From positions 268,777 through 332,776 of the forward strand of contig PLCO01000009.1 of NCBI GenBank assembly GCA_003134815.1: DNA of 64,000 nucleotides, read 5' to 3'. This DNA is from Acidobacteriaceae bacterium. Its GTDB lineage: Bacteria > Acidobacteriota > Terriglobia > Terriglobales > Acidobacteriaceae. A model generated the notes under the pieces. The model made no database searches and had not been told where the DNA came from. It saw only the letters and a list, made by a program, of their open reading frames with translations. Below, piece by piece: positions 55,216 through 63,859 of this stretch; within the stretch, counting starts at the first letter, position 1, and each line of letters begins with the position of its first letter. Position numbers and translations under genes: made by a program.

Positions 55216-55359
55216 GAGGCCGGAGCAGCGGAAACTGCTCGTCTGGCGCCGCCGATCCCTCTCAGCAATGGAGTGGTTCAGGATTGGAGTAGCAAAGGGG
55301 GTAACACTCCTTCATTGCGCGTATGAAACGCGGCATGAGCGGCAGTATCATGGAAGGCA

Positions 55360-55713
55360 ATGCGCACGTGGAATCTGCTTATGGCCTCTGCATTGACGAC
55401 ATTCGCCTTCGGTTTGGCCGGCTGCCGCAAGCTGCCGCCGTCCATGCCCTCGTCTGAGTGGACGCCGCAGGAGGCTAGCGGCGCGGCGGTGTTCAACGCC
55501 AAGTGCGCGCGCTGCCACTATCCGACTACGACAGCGCCCCTGCATGGGCCCGGCTTGCAGGCGATTACCAAGGTGAAGGCCATGCCCTCCGGCGCGCCGC
55601 CCACCGATGAACGGCTGACGGCCGTGATTCTCGACGGGCGAGGGATGATGCCCGCGACACCATTGAGCGACGAGCAGCTCGCTGACTTGCTCACCTACTT
55701 GCACACACTATGA
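55360..55713 (+). CDS. Monohaem cytochrome c lipoprotein
   Basis: 117 residues. A lipobox-like signal (TFAFGLAGC) predicts a membrane-anchored lipoprotein. A single haem site CARCH (residues 50-54) is followed by the distal Met region GRGMMPATPLSDEQLADLLTYLHTL, as in class I cytochromes c. It should carry electrons at the periplasmic face. Its stop overlaps the start of the next membrane gene by 4 bases, so the two are probably one functional unit. Confidence 0.92.
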   Translation: MRTWNLLMASALTTFAFGLAGCRKLPPSMPSSEWTPQEASGAAVFNAKCARCHYPTTTAPLHGPGLQAITKVKAMPSGAPPTDERLTAVILDGRGMMPATPLSDEQLADLLTYLHTL

Positions 55714-56111
55714 GTACTAACGCCAACCCGGGCACCGCGGAACACGACACGGCGCCGCTGCATGCGAGGGGAAAGTCGCAGAAGCCGTCGCTGCTTAAGC
55801 TCCCGGGACTGATCGCGATCAGCCTTTATATGCTACTGCTCTCCGGCGTCACTGTTGTGTCCGTCGTCGAGCACCGCGCCGGCCCGCTCTATCTGGTGTT
55901 CTCGGTTTTTTTCATCGCCGGCGCGCTGGGCCTGCTGCTGCTGTTGCGCTGGGCATGGGCGCTCACGCTCGCCGCGGTTGCGCTTCTGGCTGGATCGTTC
56001 CTTTACACTTACACGACCCAGCACATTTCTTCGTCGCTCGTACAGGGCCTGCTGAATCTTTTCTTCTTCCTTTATCTGGTCCGCACAGACGTTCGGGAAA
56101 AACTGAAGTAG
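55710..56111 (+). CDS. Small integral membrane protein paired with cytochrome c
   Basis: 133 residues. A soluble Thr/Ala-rich N-tail of 30 residues is followed by four hydrophobic segments (about residues 32-50, 56-78, 82-98, 108-124), ending with a basic tail RTDVREKLK. No haem or metal motif is evident. Translationally coupled to the cytochrome c gene by a 4-base overlap; it may anchor or serve an electron-transfer partner, but that is inference. Confidence 0.78.
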   Translation: MSTNANPGTAEHDTAPLHARGKSQKPSLLKLPGLIAISLYMLLLSGVTVVSVVEHRAGPLYLVFSVFFIAGALGLLLLLRWAWALTLAAVALLAGSFLYTYTTQHISSSLVQGLLNLFFFLYLVRTDVREKLK

Positions 56112-56145
56112 GCGCCAGTCTTCCGGTCAGCCCCCAGGACCAGTC

Positions 56146-56937
56146 CTAGAACCAATAGTCCGGCGCAATGACGCGCAAGAGGGCGCGCGTGCATCTTGCA
56201 ATTGCGGTGCGCGGTGAGTCGTAACGCCGGTCCTTGAATCCGAAGTGGCCTACGGGGTCAATGTTGCACGGAAAGCGCAGATAGCAGCCAGGCTGGCCTT
56301 TGAAGGGAATTACTTTGCGGTAGATCAGGTGCTCGAGCAATCGCACATCCGTTGAATTCATCTCGCGATTCGAGCCGCGCAGCACCCGATCGTAGAAGGA
56401 GTGCGAACAGACGAAAAGCTGAACCCGCGCATCATAGCCGCGACGGAAGAGCCCGAGCCTGCGGCAATCGATCATCAGCTCAAGCGGAGCGGAGTTCGTA
56501 ATCGCAATGCGATCGAGCGCCTTGCCCAGCGCGGGAAAGGTCAGCCGGCCCGTCACTTTGATCATGTGCGTGGTTGCTTGGCGGAGTTTGCTTAGGGACA
56601 GGCCTTCGTCGAGCGATTGCATCTCGGCGTAACCGTAGTTTGTGCCTGCGGGAATCTTCTGAATCGGCAGGGAAAGAAACTCGACTTCGCGGCGCTGCGG
56701 ATTCTCGGTTTCAGCAATCGCGCGCAATTCGCCCAGGTCCGCGCCGGAGTTTTCGAGAAACAGAATTCGCTCCGCCGATGCGTGAGGATAGCGGAGCCAG
56801 AATCGCAGTGCGCGTTTGTAGTCCTCAAGACGGACTTGCGATGAGGATCGCTTCACCTGTGCGTCGGCCGGCGGCGCGATGGTAGCCGTCATCACCAGCA
56901 GATAGGTGGGCCCTGCGGGCTGGAGCTGCGAGCTCAT
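56146..56937 (-). CDS. Uncharacterised protein linked to a glycosyltransferase
   Basis: 263 residues. Segments such as YLLVMTATIAPP, LEDYKRALRFWLRYP, ERILFLENSGADLGELRAI and VQLFVCSHSFYDRVLRGSNREMNSTDVRLLEHLIYRKV look like a globular Rossmann-like enzyme, perhaps a glycosyltransferase-like fold, but no catalytic motif was recognised. It overlaps the upstream GT2 gene by 4 bases, so a joint role in surface glycan synthesis is a reasonable inference. Confidence 0.72.
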   Translation of the reverse strand: MSSQLQPAGPTYLLVMTATIAPPADAQVKRSSSQVRLEDYKRALRFWLRYPHASAERILFLENSGADLGELRAIAETENPQRREVEFLSLPIQKIPAGTNYGYAEMQSLDEGLSLSKLRQATTHMIKVTGRLTFPALGKALDRIAITNSAPLELMIDCRRLGLFRRGYDARVQLFVCSHSFYDRVLRGSNREMNSTDVRLLEHLIYRKVIPFKGQPGCYLRFPCNIDPVGHFGFKDRRYDSPRTAIARCTRALLRVIAPDYWF

Positions 56938-57773
56938 TCAGGAGACGATGGCGCGCCGGATTCGCCGACCGGAGCGTTGGGCGCGACGGATTGAACGCTT
57001 TCCGCGATGGTCGCGCGATGCGCTTCCCATGCTTTCGTGAACTTCCAGTTGACGTAGGCGGAGTGATTCAAGTGGAAGATCAAGCCTTCCCTGCCGTCAA
57101 GAAAGCCGCCGCGAAAAATGTAGTTCTTAATAAATGTGAGCACGGGGTTGAGGACCGTGTTTGCGACGAAAGCGAAGATCGAGTCGCTCGTCCTGCCTTT
57201 GCGCAGGAAGAGCGGAATGGTCGCGGTGCTGTAGCGCTGCATGTGTTCGATGTAGTACTCGAACGTCGGATACTGGCGGTGGAGCATGGGTTTTTTTAGC
57301 TTGCCGGTCGGCTCCTGCGTTTTGGGCGTGGCGTGCGGCTCGGTATCCTCGCGCAGGCGAGCGATGCCTCGGCGAAAGAGCCGCAATTTGTGATCGGGGT
57401 AAAGGCCGCCGTGGCGCATCCAGCGGCCGAAAATCAAATTGAGCCGGGGAATCATGTAGGCCGCATAGCGCGGCTGGCCACTCAGCAGAGCTTGAATTTC
57501 CTGGGCCAACTCCGGCGACAGCCACTCATCCGCATCGAGATTCAGAATCCAGTCGCAGGTGCACTTATCGAGAGCGGAGTTGACCTGCGGTCCGTAGCCC
57601 TTCCAGCTTTCGTAGAAAATCCGCGCACCGTAACTCTTCGCAATCTCCACCGTCTTGTCGGTGGAACCCGAATCGACAAGATTGATTTCGCTGGCCCAGG
57701 AGACGCTCGCTAGCGTGCGGCCAATGCTTTCTGCCTCATTGCATGCGACGATGGCGACTGAGATTGATTGCAT
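56934..57773 (-). CDS. Family 2 glycosyltransferase (WaaE/KdtX-like)
   Basis: 279 residues. The GT-A start ISVAIVACNEAESIGRTLASVSWASEINLVDSGSTDKT, the metal-binding region WILNLDADEWLSPEL (DxD), and the SPEL/LYPDHKLRLFRRG segment are typical of the WaaE/KdtX-like group that adds sugars to LPS core. A hydrophobic stretch (FAFVANTVLNPVLTFIKNYIFRGGFLDGREGL) near residue 215 suggests membrane contact. First gene of a two-gene unit with the uncharacterised 263-aa protein. Confidence 0.92.
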   Translation of the reverse strand: MQSISVAIVACNEAESIGRTLASVSWASEINLVDSGSTDKTVEIAKSYGARIFYESWKGYGPQVNSALDKCTCDWILNLDADEWLSPELAQEIQALLSGQPRYAAYMIPRLNLIFGRWMRHGGLYPDHKLRLFRRGIARLREDTEPHATPKTQEPTGKLKKPMLHRQYPTFEYYIEHMQRYSTATIPLFLRKGRTSDSIFAFVANTVLNPVLTFIKNYIFRGGFLDGREGLIFHLNHSAYVNWKFTKAWEAHRATIAESVQSVAPNAPVGESGAPSSPE

Positions 57774-57850
57774 GATTCCTGGCGCTGCTGCTCCGGCAAT
57801 TAGGCCCGAGCGGTCCCAGAGTTGCTGTACTCAGAAGCCATAGAGGCAAA

Positions 57851-57876
57851 GTGGCTCTTTCTTAAGAAAGAGCCAC
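57851..57876. promoter_or_regulatory. 26-bp perfect palindrome between GT2 gene and lipA
   Basis: The arms are GTGGCTCTTTCTT (57851-57863) and its exact complement AAGAAAGAGCCAC (57864-57876). It sits between divergent genes, 77 bases from the GT2 start and 88 bases before the lipA ATG. It could be a regulator site, or a leader hairpin if lipA transcription begins upstream. Confidence 0.5.
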
Positions 57877-57964
57877 CTTGAACGACGCCAATGGGGCATA
57901 TGAACTCTGGAACCGCTCTAGAGTAGCACGCCGCGAAGCCGCGCAACTGGCTACAATAAGCAGG

Positions 57965-58867
57965 ATGGAACTGGTGCAGATTGAACCCGCGCGCCGCGTG
58001 CCCGCGCCCAAGCCGGAGTGGCTGAAGGCCCGCGCGCCGGTGGGCGAGAACTACCACAGCCTCAAGCGGCTGGCGCGGTCGCTGGGACTGCACACGGTGT
58101 GCGAAAGCGCGCATTGCCCCAACATCGGCGAGTGCTGGCACCACAAGACCGCGACTTTCATGATGCTGGGCAACCTATGCACACGCCGGTGCGGATTCTG
58201 TGCCGTGCCCAAAGGGAGGCCTGAACCGATCGACTTCGACGAGCCACGCCGCGTGGCTGAGGCGATTGCTACGCTCGGCCTGGAACACGCCGTCATTACA
58301 AGCGTGAATCGCGACGACGACAACTTGGGTGGCGCGCGCGCCTTCGCCCTGGTGATCGCGGAGATTCGCCGTCAGGCCCCCGGCTGCCGCGTTGAAGTTT
58401 TGATTCCCGACTTTCAGGGAGATCGAGAATCGATCAAGACTGTGGTCGAGGCTAACCCGGAAGTGCTCAACCACAATACGGAGAGCGTACCCCGGCTTTA
58501 TCGCGTGGTGCGTTCTGGCGCGCGCTACGAGCGGACTTTGGAATTGCTGCGCTACGCGAAGGAGCTGCGGCCCGCCAGCATTACGAAATCGGGAGTGATG
58601 GTGGGCCTGGGCGAAGAAACGCACGAACTGCTCGAAGTTTTCCGCGACCTGGCCGACGTGGGCTGCGACATTCTGACCATCGGCCAGTACCTGCGCCCTT
58701 CGCGCGACCACCTGCCGATGGCGCGCCTGTATACTCCTCGCGAGTTTGTCGAGCTGAAGACTGAAGCTCTCCGCATGGGTTTTCGGCACGTTGAGTCCGG
58801 GCCGCTGGTGCGGTCAAGCTATCACGCGCACGAGCAGGCGGCGACTGGGCTGGCGGTCGTTGCGTAG
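57965..58867 (+). CDS. lipA: Lipoyl synthase
   Basis: The ATG at 57965 gives a normal LipA of 300 residues; the upstream 29 codons are non-conserved and overlap the palindrome region. Both cluster motifs are present: auxiliary cluster CESAHCPNIGEC, radical-SAM cluster CTRRCGFC. Further: GLEHAVITSVNRDDDNLGGARAF, VLNHNTESVPRLYR, and the C-terminal RSSYHA with the cluster-ligating serine. It inserts two sulfurs into octanoyl-lipoyl domains. lipB is not in view. Depends on the suf machinery encoded 10 kb away. Confidence 0.97.
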   Translation: MELVQIEPARRVPAPKPEWLKARAPVGENYHSLKRLARSLGLHTVCESAHCPNIGECWHHKTATFMMLGNLCTRRCGFCAVPKGRPEPIDFDEPRRVAEAIATLGLEHAVITSVNRDDDNLGGARAFALVIAEIRRQAPGCRVEVLIPDFQGDRESIKTVVEANPEVLNHNTESVPRLYRVVRSGARYERTLELLRYAKELRPASITKSGVMVGLGEETHELLEVFRDLADVGCDILTIGQYLRPSRDHLPMARLYTPREFVELKTEALRMGFRHVESGPLVRSSYHAHEQAATGLAVVA

Positions 58868-58947
58868 CGCACTGCAAATGGCGGCGACTCACCGCAGGAG
58901 TTGTAGAATAAGCCGTTGACGATTTCGAGTAGTGAGGAAAAATTCTA

Positions 58948-59532
58948 ATGGCATCATTCATGGAAGGCAGTCCGGCACTTAAGGGTCTCTACAGCGACTT
59001 GAAACGGCGCATGGATCAGTCGGTGGCCGACTTCCAGGCCAATTTGGCCGCAACGCGGACCGGCCGCGCCAGCGTGCACATGCTCGACCAGGTAAAGGTG
59101 GACTACTACGGCACGCCGACCCCGCTCAATCAGATGGCGCAGCTTTCGGCGCCGGAGCCGCAGCTGATCGTAATCTCGCCGTGGGACCCGACCGTCCTCA
59201 AAGAAGTAGAAAAGGCCATCCAGACCGCCTCGCTCGGCTTCAATCCCATCTCTGACGGAAAGGTCATTCGCGTTCCCATCCCACCCATGACCGAGGAGCG
59301 CCGCCGCGATGTGTGCAAGCATCTGAACAAGGTGCTCGAGGATCACCGTACTGCGGTTCGCAACGTCCGCCGCGACGGCAACGATGCCTTGAAAAAGCTC
59401 GCCAAGGACAAAAAGATCAGCGAGGACGACGAGAAGCGCGCGCTTGAAGAAGTGCAGAAGATGACGGACGGCGAGATTCGCCGCATGGAAGAGCTCTCGC
59501 AGAAGAAGGAAGCCGACGTGATGCAGGTGTGA
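58948..59532 (+). CDS. frr: Ribosome recycling factor
   Basis: 194 residues, slightly longer than the usual 185 because of an N-terminal extension (ASFMEGSPALK). Core motifs: RMDQSVADFQANLAATRTGRASVHMLDQVKVDYYGTPTPLNQMA, ISPWDPTVLKEVEKAIQTASLGFNP, IPPMTEERRRDVCKHL and VRNVRRDGNDALKKLAKDKKISEDDEKRALEEVQKMTD. With EF-G it splits terminated ribosomes. pyrH, its usual neighbour, is absent; it sits after lipA instead. Confidence 0.97.
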   Translation: MASFMEGSPALKGLYSDLKRRMDQSVADFQANLAATRTGRASVHMLDQVKVDYYGTPTPLNQMAQLSAPEPQLIVISPWDPTVLKEVEKAIQTASLGFNPISDGKVIRVPIPPMTEERRRDVCKHLNKVLEDHRTAVRNVRRDGNDALKKLAKDKKISEDDEKRALEEVQKMTDGEIRRMEELSQKKEADVMQV

Positions 59533-59545
59533 CGCATGACGGCTA

Positions 59546-60616
59546 TTACGCGGCCACGCGCTTGCGATATGCATCCAACCCCATCTTGATACCCATCCAC
59601 ACGAGTTGCAGGATCACGATCGCAACGACGATTTTAAAAGCAAGCAGGACTCCGTTGTTCGCCGCCGCCAACGCGCCGCCAAGCTTCGCCGCATCTGCCG
59701 GGTTTTTGAGCAGGAACAGCTTGTGCTCCGGAGCGGCGAGCAGAATGCCGAACGGAATGAGCGAAAAAGCATGCATCGCCAGGTGCCGCCCGCGGTTCGG
59801 CGGCTGTTGCCATGCGCCGCGCGCGAGGTCAACTATCTTCCACGCCAGCTCGAAGACGTTGATCGCGACCATCCACCAATAAAACGTCCACCACACAGGC
59901 GCCAGTTGGTACGGCAAAGAATGGAGATACCACGCGCCCGGACCAAAGAGCAGAAACGGATAGTGGGGAACGAGCAAAACATAGGCCAGAAAAAAACAGC
60001 CTGAAAGCACACCCAGCAGGGCCCGCGTAAAACTCCGCGGCTTGGCCCAATCGGGATCGCCCGTGCCGACCGGCGGAAGATCTATTGGCGACCATGGAGC
60101 CGTCATCGGTCCGGACATGTGCGCGGCCAAAGGCCCGAACGCTCCGAACTTTTCCGGGAAACGCGCGCTCATCCGCTCGATGACCACGAAGATCAGCGTT
60201 ACGATCGCGGCGTTGATGAGCCAAATCCACGGCAGGCGCAGCGCAACGCGCAACACCGAAAGGGCCGCCAACGCCTCCACGCCCATCCCCTGTGCCCCAA
60301 TCGTTACTACGCCGGCGATCAAATAAATTACCGTTGCCCACGTCAGCACCAGCTTCAGGATGTAGGAGTACGTCGGGAAGAGTGCAGGCCCGATCAGATA
60401 TTGCTGGCGCTGGTAGCGCGCGGCCACCTGAATGGGAGAGCCGATCTGCTTGAGCCAGTCTTCTCCCTCCACTTGCGTAAGCGGACGCCCGAGCTCTGCC
60501 TCTTTGTCTTCAAGCTGCGCCTCGAGATTCGCGCGCAGCTCGGCGATGATGTCGTCCTGGCGCCGCCAGGGCAGGTGTTTTTTTACAGCTTGAAGGTAAC
60601 GGTCGAGAAGTTCCAT
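59546..60616 (-). CDS. PadR-linked membrane protein with N-terminal helical domain
   Basis: 356 residues. An N-terminal three-helix soluble module (LDRYLQAVKKHLPWRRQDDIIAELRANLEAQLEDKEAELGRPL) is followed by about seven membrane helices. This pairing (HAAS/DUF1700-like prefix, then polytopic membrane part) is common for proteins encoded next to PadR regulators and is thought to sense envelope stress; no ligand is known. The PadR gene lies 52 bases upstream on the same strand, so both are under the PadR operator. Confidence 0.82.
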   Translation of the reverse strand: MELLDRYLQAVKKHLPWRRQDDIIAELRANLEAQLEDKEAELGRPLTQVEGEDWLKQIGSPIQVAARYQRQQYLIGPALFPTYSYILKLVLTWATVIYLIAGVVTIGAQGMGVEALAALSVLRVALRLPWIWLINAAIVTLIFVVIERMSARFPEKFGAFGPLAAHMSGPMTAPWSPIDLPPVGTGDPDWAKPRSFTRALLGVLSGCFFLAYVLLVPHYPFLLFGPGAWYLHSLPYQLAPVWWTFYWWMVAINVFELAWKIVDLARGAWQQPPNRGRHLAMHAFSLIPFGILLAAPEHKLFLLKNPADAAKLGGALAAANNGVLLAFKIVVAIVILQLVWMGIKMGLDAYRKRVAA

Positions 60617-60668
60617 GTCATTCCTCAGTTCTTTCGAGATTCCATTGGTCCTTTACAAAAGGTTGGTG

Positions 60669-60998
60669 CTACAAAAGGTTCGTTATTGACGTGTTGATCT
60701 GGTTCCACTCCTCAAGCAGGCGGGCGAAGATCTGCTCTCCGTCGCTTGAGAGCCGGTAGAACCGCTTGTTGCGCTTTTCTTCCTCGCGCCACTCGCTGGT
60801 GAGCAGTCCCTGCGCCTCAAGGCGCCGCAGCAACGGATAGAGGGTGCTTTCGTCGATCTCCATGCCGCGGCTGGCCAGCGCCTTGCGCAGCGTGTATCCG
60901 TAGTGCTCCTGCTTGAGTTGCGCCAGAACCGCCAGGGTGAGGCAGCCCCGCCGCAGCTCCAGGCGAAGATTTTCGAAGAGGTGCTCTCTTAATGTCAT
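60669..60998 (-). CDS. PadR-family transcriptional repressor
   Basis: The ATG at 60998, with GGAGTACAGC upstream, gives 109 residues. The winged helix is typical of PadR subfamily 2: LRRGCLTLAVLAQLKQEHYGYTLRKALASRGMEIDESTLYPLLRRLEAQGLLTSEW, then RNKRFYRLSSDGEQIFARLLEEW. It very likely represses its own promoter and the downstream membrane protein; the signal is unknown. Confidence 0.93.
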   Translation of the reverse strand: MTLREHLFENLRLELRRGCLTLAVLAQLKQEHYGYTLRKALASRGMEIDESTLYPLLRRLEAQGLLTSEWREEEKRNKRFYRLSSDGEQIFARLLEEWNQINTSITNLL

Positions 60999-61022
60999 GC
61001 TGTACTCCATACACTGTACAGA

Positions 61023-61055
61023 ACACACTGTATGACAAACAGTGTGTGGTGTCAA
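61023..61055 (-). promoter_or_regulatory. PadR promoter with fully overlapping operator dyad
   Basis: Minus strand: TTGACA (61055-61050), 17-base spacer, TACAGT (61032-61027). The perfect dyad ACACACTGT-N7-ACAGTGTGT (61023-61047) covers the -10 box and spacer; a further half-like ACACTGTA lies at 61011-61018. Confidence 0.7.
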
Positions 61056-61177
61056 GTACTTTTTCCGGATTTTTTCGGATTAGGTCTCCTCTGCGATAAA
61101 TTGGGTGGCCAACCGGCGGTATAAATAGCTATCCTGTTCCCGGTTCCGAGACGTCTATCTCCAGAAAGGCAAACAAG

Positions 61178-62806
61178 ATGAGCATCACACGACGCGAGTT
61201 TCTGATGCGAGCCGGCCAAGCCGGCGGGTACGGCGCTGCCTTCGTGCTGATGCAGTCACTCGGGCTGCTGGCCATCCCTGAAGCGGTTGGCGAAACCGGT
61301 CCGCTGCGTCTTGTGGACGGTAAAGGCACACGAGTGGTGATTCTTGGCGGGGGTATTTCAGGCCTGGTCTCGGCCTATGAGCTGGGCAAAGCGGGGTGGT
61401 CGTGCACGATTCTCGAGGCGCGCCAGCGGCCTGGCGGCCGCAACTGGAGCATCCGCAACGGGACGCAAGTCGATTTCAACGACGGCACGCGCCAGACTTG
61501 CGCCTTCGAAGAGGGCCACTACTTTAATGCAGGCCCGGCGCGCCTACCCTCCACGCATCACACCATGCTCGGCTACTGCCGTGAGCTCGGCGTGGCGCTT
61601 GAGGTTGAGGTCAACTCTTCGCGCAGCGCGCTGATGCAGAGCGACAAGCTGAACGGCGGCGTGGCTGTGCCCGAGCGTCGCGTGGTGAACGACACGCGTG
61701 GCCATGTGAGCGAGTTGCTGGCCAAGTGCATCAAGAAGGGCGCGCTCGACCAGGAGATTGGCGTCGACGACCGCGAGCGCATGATTGAGTTCCTGCGCCA
61801 GTACGGCGATCTCAATCCCGACTTGCTTTTTCGCGCGACAGATCGGTCGGGGTACAAAGTTCCTCCTGGCGCTACGAAGCAGACGCCGATTCTCAACGAG
61901 CCGCTCGCGATGCACGAGTTGCTCGACGCCAATTTGTGGACAGGAATGCTCGTGGAAGAAGTGATCGAGTGGCAGCCCACGATGTTCCAGCCCGTCGGAG
62001 GCATGGACCGCATTCCATACGCGTTCGCGTCGCGGCTTGACTCGGTCATTCGCTACGGTGCGATGGTCAGTCGCATTCGCCAGTCTGACTCTGGCGTCTC
62101 CGTGACGTACAGCGATGGCTCGGGCGCAGACCAGACGATTAACGCCGACTATTGCATCTGCGCAATGCCGCTTACCATCGCGCGCACGCTCGATGCCGAT
62201 TTCGGCGCGCCCATTCGCGCGATCCTCGACAAGGTCCAGTACGATTCGGCGTACAAAATTGCGTGGGAGGCGCCGCGTTTCTGGGAGAAGGAAGCGAATA
62301 TCTTCGGCGGCATTTCGTATTTACAACAAACGGTCGACTTGGTCTGGTACCCGAGCGCGCGTTTCTTTTCACCGAGCGGCATTGTTATCGGCGGCTATTC
62401 GGTCGAGCTTGGACCGGCCGCCGGCTCGCTGCCCGCACTGCTGGGCAAGACTGAACTTTCGTATCGCACTGCTAGAGAGAACGGCTACACCTTCGGCCAT
62501 CTGCCCTCGATGCAGGCCAAGCTCGACGCCTCGCGGCGCTCAATTGAGCTGCTGCATCCCGGCCACGGGAAGGAGCTGGCGAACCCGGTCTACGTAAGTT
62601 GGGGACACATCCCCCACAACCTCGGCTCGTGGATCAACATGGAATGGAACGACGAGAAGGCGCTGGCGACGCTGCAATCGCCCGATCGCCGCGTCTACTT
62701 CGCCGGCGACCACACCAGCCGGCTTGTGGGCTGGCAGGAAGGCGCGGCGCTCTCGGCTTATCGCGTGATCAACCAGTTGGGCGAGCGCATTCAGAGCGCC
62801 TCATAG
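61178..62806 (+). CDS. Tat-exported flavin amine oxidase
   Basis: 542 residues. A twin-arginine signal (TRREFLMRAGQAGGYGAAF) is followed by the FAD-binding Rossmann motif VVILGGGISGLVSAYEL and EARQRPGGRNWS, and closed by RRVYFAGDHTSRLVGWQEGAALSAYRVI, the C-terminal FAD motif. This is the monoamine-oxidase/L-amino-acid-oxidase family, oxidising amines with release of hydrogen peroxide. Substrate unknown. Start ATG at 61178 follows AGAAAGGCAAACAAG. Divergent from the PadR gene. Confidence 0.93.
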   Translation: MSITRREFLMRAGQAGGYGAAFVLMQSLGLLAIPEAVGETGPLRLVDGKGTRVVILGGGISGLVSAYELGKAGWSCTILEARQRPGGRNWSIRNGTQVDFNDGTRQTCAFEEGHYFNAGPARLPSTHHTMLGYCRELGVALEVEVNSSRSALMQSDKLNGGVAVPERRVVNDTRGHVSELLAKCIKKGALDQEIGVDDRERMIEFLRQYGDLNPDLLFRATDRSGYKVPPGATKQTPILNEPLAMHELLDANLWTGMLVEEVIEWQPTMFQPVGGMDRIPYAFASRLDSVIRYGAMVSRIRQSDSGVSVTYSDGSGADQTINADYCICAMPLTIARTLDADFGAPIRAILDKVQYDSAYKIAWEAPRFWEKEANIFGGISYLQQTVDLVWYPSARFFSPSGIVIGGYSVELGPAAGSLPALLGKTELSYRTARENGYTFGHLPSMQAKLDASRRSIELLHPGHGKELANPVYVSWGHIPHNLGSWINMEWNDEKALATLQSPDRRVYFAGDHTSRLVGWQEGAALSAYRVINQLGERIQSAS

Positions 62807-62810
62807 ATGC

Positions 62811-62905
62811 AGTCATCCTGAGCGGAGCAGGTCGCGAATTTTGCGGCCTGCGGAGTCGAAGGACCTGCATTTGCTATTCAATACGTAGTCGTCCTGAGCG
62901 CACTC
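62811..62905. repeat. Dispersed TCATCCTGAGCGGAGC repeat, one full and one partial copy
   Basis: TCATCCTGAGCGGAGC begins the unit, the hairpin GCAGG-T-CGC...GCG-G-CCTGC forms its core, and GGAGTCGAAGGACCTGCA closes it (62813-62870). A second, truncated start (TCGTCCTGAGCG) lies at 62889-62900. I recall this type of sequence as frequent between genes of Acidobacteriota; only this locus is seen here. Confidence 0.5.
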
Positions 62906-63002
62906 AAATTATGGCAATAATATACTCGACAAATCACCACCATCGGAGGGAGAGCCCCTCTTGCGGCTGTTCGATGGTGGGGGCCGTCGGGGTGTAGCTG
63001 TG

Positions 63003-63848
63003 ATGCAGGCATTCCTAGATGAGAGCGGAACTCATCCTGAAACTCCAGTTTTGGCGGTTGCTGGATGCTATGGGGAAGAGGAGCAATGGCGTGAGTTTCG
63101 GGGATACTGGGCTTCTTTCTCGAAGGGTTTTCACGCGAAAGATTGTTCCTCCCGATTCCCGCAACTCGTGGGAGCGATGAAAACATCTGGAATTAAAGCA
63201 GTGTTGTTGTCGGTGGGAAAAGACACTTATAAGAGCTTCGCCACCGCTCATCTTCAGACAGCTGCTGGCAATGCATATTCCTGCTGCGCCCTTCTTTGCG
63301 TGGGGCACATTTGCAGCAAACTAGCTAAGAAAACAGCTTTTGTATTGGAAGCCGGCCAGCCAAATATCGGAGCCGTCAAGAACGTCGTGGAAGCAATGAT
63401 GATGAGAGAACCTGAAGAATGGTGCGTCGGATCTGTCGCCAGCGCCAAAAAGAGTGAGTTTATTGAGCTTCATACCGCGGATTTCGTGAGCCACATTTGT
63501 AGCAGCTATGACAAACCCTGGATGGGGGTGTTGTTCGAGCTAGAAATTCTCGAACACGGTCACCTTACTAAAGAGCAACTCGAAGAAGCATCTCTGAAGG
63601 TGACGGCATTATTCCAAGTCAAGAAAGCGCTACGTCGAGCAGCAAGAAAGGGAGAGATCAGAGAATTTCAAAATTTCGATCAGGCGATAGAAACAATTCT
63701 TCGTGCAGACCCTAGTTCCGTCAAAGCCGCCGTAGATGCGGCAATCAAAGCCCATACCGCTGAGCGCGAAGCAAAGGGCGAACATAAACGCGGAAGAAAA
63801 CCCAACTCTATTTCGGCTTCGGACCGCGCATCAACTGGAAAGGATTAG
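63003..63848 (+). CDS. DUF3800-like protein
   Basis: About 281 residues from the ATG at 63003 (a GTG directly precedes it in frame). The start MQAFLDESGTHPETPVLAVAGCYG has the DESG motif of DUF3800, and EFIELHTADFVSHICSSY matches the late ADxxA motif of that family, which has an RNase H-like fold. DUF3800 genes are often found near mobile or defence regions; the biochemical role is unknown. The C-terminal tail is basic and low-complexity (AEREAKGEHKRGRKPNS). No partner gene is visible before the window ends. Confidence 0.72.
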   Translation: MQAFLDESGTHPETPVLAVAGCYGEEEQWREFRGYWASFSKGFHAKDCSSRFPQLVGAMKTSGIKAVLLSVGKDTYKSFATAHLQTAAGNAYSCCALLCVGHICSKLAKKTAFVLEAGQPNIGAVKNVVEAMMMREPEEWCVGSVASAKKSEFIELHTADFVSHICSSYDKPWMGVLFELEILEHGHLTKEQLEEASLKVTALFQVKKALRRAARKGEIREFQNFDQAIETILRADPSSVKAAVDAAIKAHTAEREAKGEHKRGRKPNSISASDRASTGKD

Positions 63849-63859
63849 AAGCCCGTTTC

